Assembly: GCA_900468535.1 (NCBI GenBank)
Contig: UBTY01000016.1
Location: 186,001 to 250,000, forward strand
DNA from: Hyphomicrobiales bacterium
GTDB taxonomy: Bacteria > Pseudomonadota > Alphaproteobacteria > Rhizobiales > Rhizobiaceae
Direction of reading: 5' to 3'
DNA: 64,000 nt
Below the pieces are notes generated by a model, which was not told where the DNA came from, searched no databases, and was given only the letters and a program-made list of their open reading frames with translations. This document shows positions 63,642 to 64,000 of this stretch, in pieces; the first letter of the stretch is position 1, and the number at the start of each line of letters is the position of its first letter. A program made the translations under genes and the position numbers.

Positions 63642-64000
63642 CTATCCGAACGATCGCCGCTTTCGAAGAGCTTCAAAGAGGCAGGCCGCCGATATCCCGG
63701 CGGCGTAGGCGACAATGTTCCAGACAGAGAATACGCGTCCGAGAAGCAAAGCTCCTGCCGTGGTCAAGCGGAAGGCGTCCAGGGCTGGCGTGTGATGGAG
63801 GCGTGAGAGTTCGACGACCACCGCAGCAGCTACCGCGACCAAAGCCGTGAGGTGCAGTCGTGTCCGTGGCGCCACCAGGCGGCATATCAGGTAGACCATT
63901 GCTCCCCAAAGCACCGAGCCACCATACTTGACCACGAGAAATGGCAAGCCGATATCGTAACCGAACCGTCGCAACGCCAAGCCCGCCGCAATCACCGACA
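63642..64000 (-). CDS. DUF2809 membrane protein (N-terminus outside window)
   Basis: At least 117 residues with about four helices. GLPFLVVKYGGSVLWGAMVYLICRLV and VVVELSRLHHTPALDAFRLTTAGALLLGRVFSVWNIVAYAAGISAA match DUF2809. Probably only a few N-terminal residues are missing beyond the right edge. Ends eight bases from msrQ, convergent. Confidence 0.75.
   Translation of the reverse strand, partial: SVIAAGLALRRFGYDIGLPFLVVKYGGSVLWGAMVYLICRLVAPRTRLHLTALVAVAAAVVVELSRLHHTPALDAFRLTTAGALLLGRVFSVWNIVAYAAGISAACLFEALRKRRSFG

Noticed and set aside
1-64000. CRISPR arrays, insertion sequences, prophage, rRNA operon
   Set aside because: No repeat-spacer array, transposase, integrase, phage structural gene or rRNA sequence was seen on either strand.

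Overview
The window is high-GC chromosomal DNA of an alphaproteobacterium, almost certainly a member of the Rhizobiaceae (Rhizobium/Agrobacterium/Sinorhizobium relatives). The evidence is the order nuoA-B-C-D-x-E-F-x-G-H with two small extra genes, an FMN-riboswitch-controlled ribN-type riboflavin importer, the hupB-lon-clpX-clpP block, a dctA/dctBD divergon with a sigma-54 promoter, and rplM-rpsI followed by agmatinase and a type-2 argC. I see no insertion sequence, prophage, CRISPR array or rRNA operon. Genus or species cannot be settled from the sequence alone.

Layout. 1-9044 (minus strand): respiratory complex I operon, entering at nuoA and leaving the window inside nuoH; it includes a secreted 90-residue protein between nuoD and nuoE, and a helix-hairpin-type domain found both at the C-terminus of NuoE and as a separate gene between nuoF and nuoG. 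9370-10045: two tandem tRNA-Asp genes (minus) and tRNA-Val (plus). 10255-12489: methyltransferase, cupin and aldo/keto reductase. 12555-15957: a secreted phytase/esterase-like beta-propeller protein behind a Pho-box-like repeat, then ribN with its FMN riboswitch. 16083-21595 (minus): hupB, lon, clpX and clpP, a DNA-packing and proteolysis block. 21978-24556: GGDEF diguanylate cyclase and a cytochrome P450. 24639-29432: C4-dicarboxylate uptake, dctA diverging from dctBD. 29588-31406: SDR/MarR pair and a cupin.

31605-39238 is the most accessory-looking part. A 950-residue winged-helix/ATPase/TPR regulator diverges from a same-strand run of epoxide hydrolase (Tat-type leader), SRPBCC-like protein, isochorismatase-type hydrolase, Ohr/OsmC peroxidase, a truncated SDR remnant and a CurA-type NADPH reductase. 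Repeats of CTAACAAC sit between regulator and run. This looks like a regulated electrophile/peroxide detoxification module. It is followed by an OtrA/TetM-like ribosomal protection gene (39324-41261) whose apparent Shine-Dalgarno lies inside a hairpin just after a short upstream reading frame.

41622-64000 is mostly housekeeping: metY, CoA-binding protein, EamA exporter, enoyl-CoA hydratase, thioesterase, rplM-rpsI, a class III cyclase with TPRs, speB, argC, TauE/SafE and DUF4239 membrane proteins, DoxX, rarA overlapping a DegP/DegQ protease, ilvD, msrPQ and a partial DUF2809 protein. Within it, 54453-55504 encodes a tiny membrane protein followed by a DapA-fold protein that lacks the Schiff-base lysine and catalytic tyrosine.

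All functional calls rest on reading motifs and family resemblance by eye; no database search was run.
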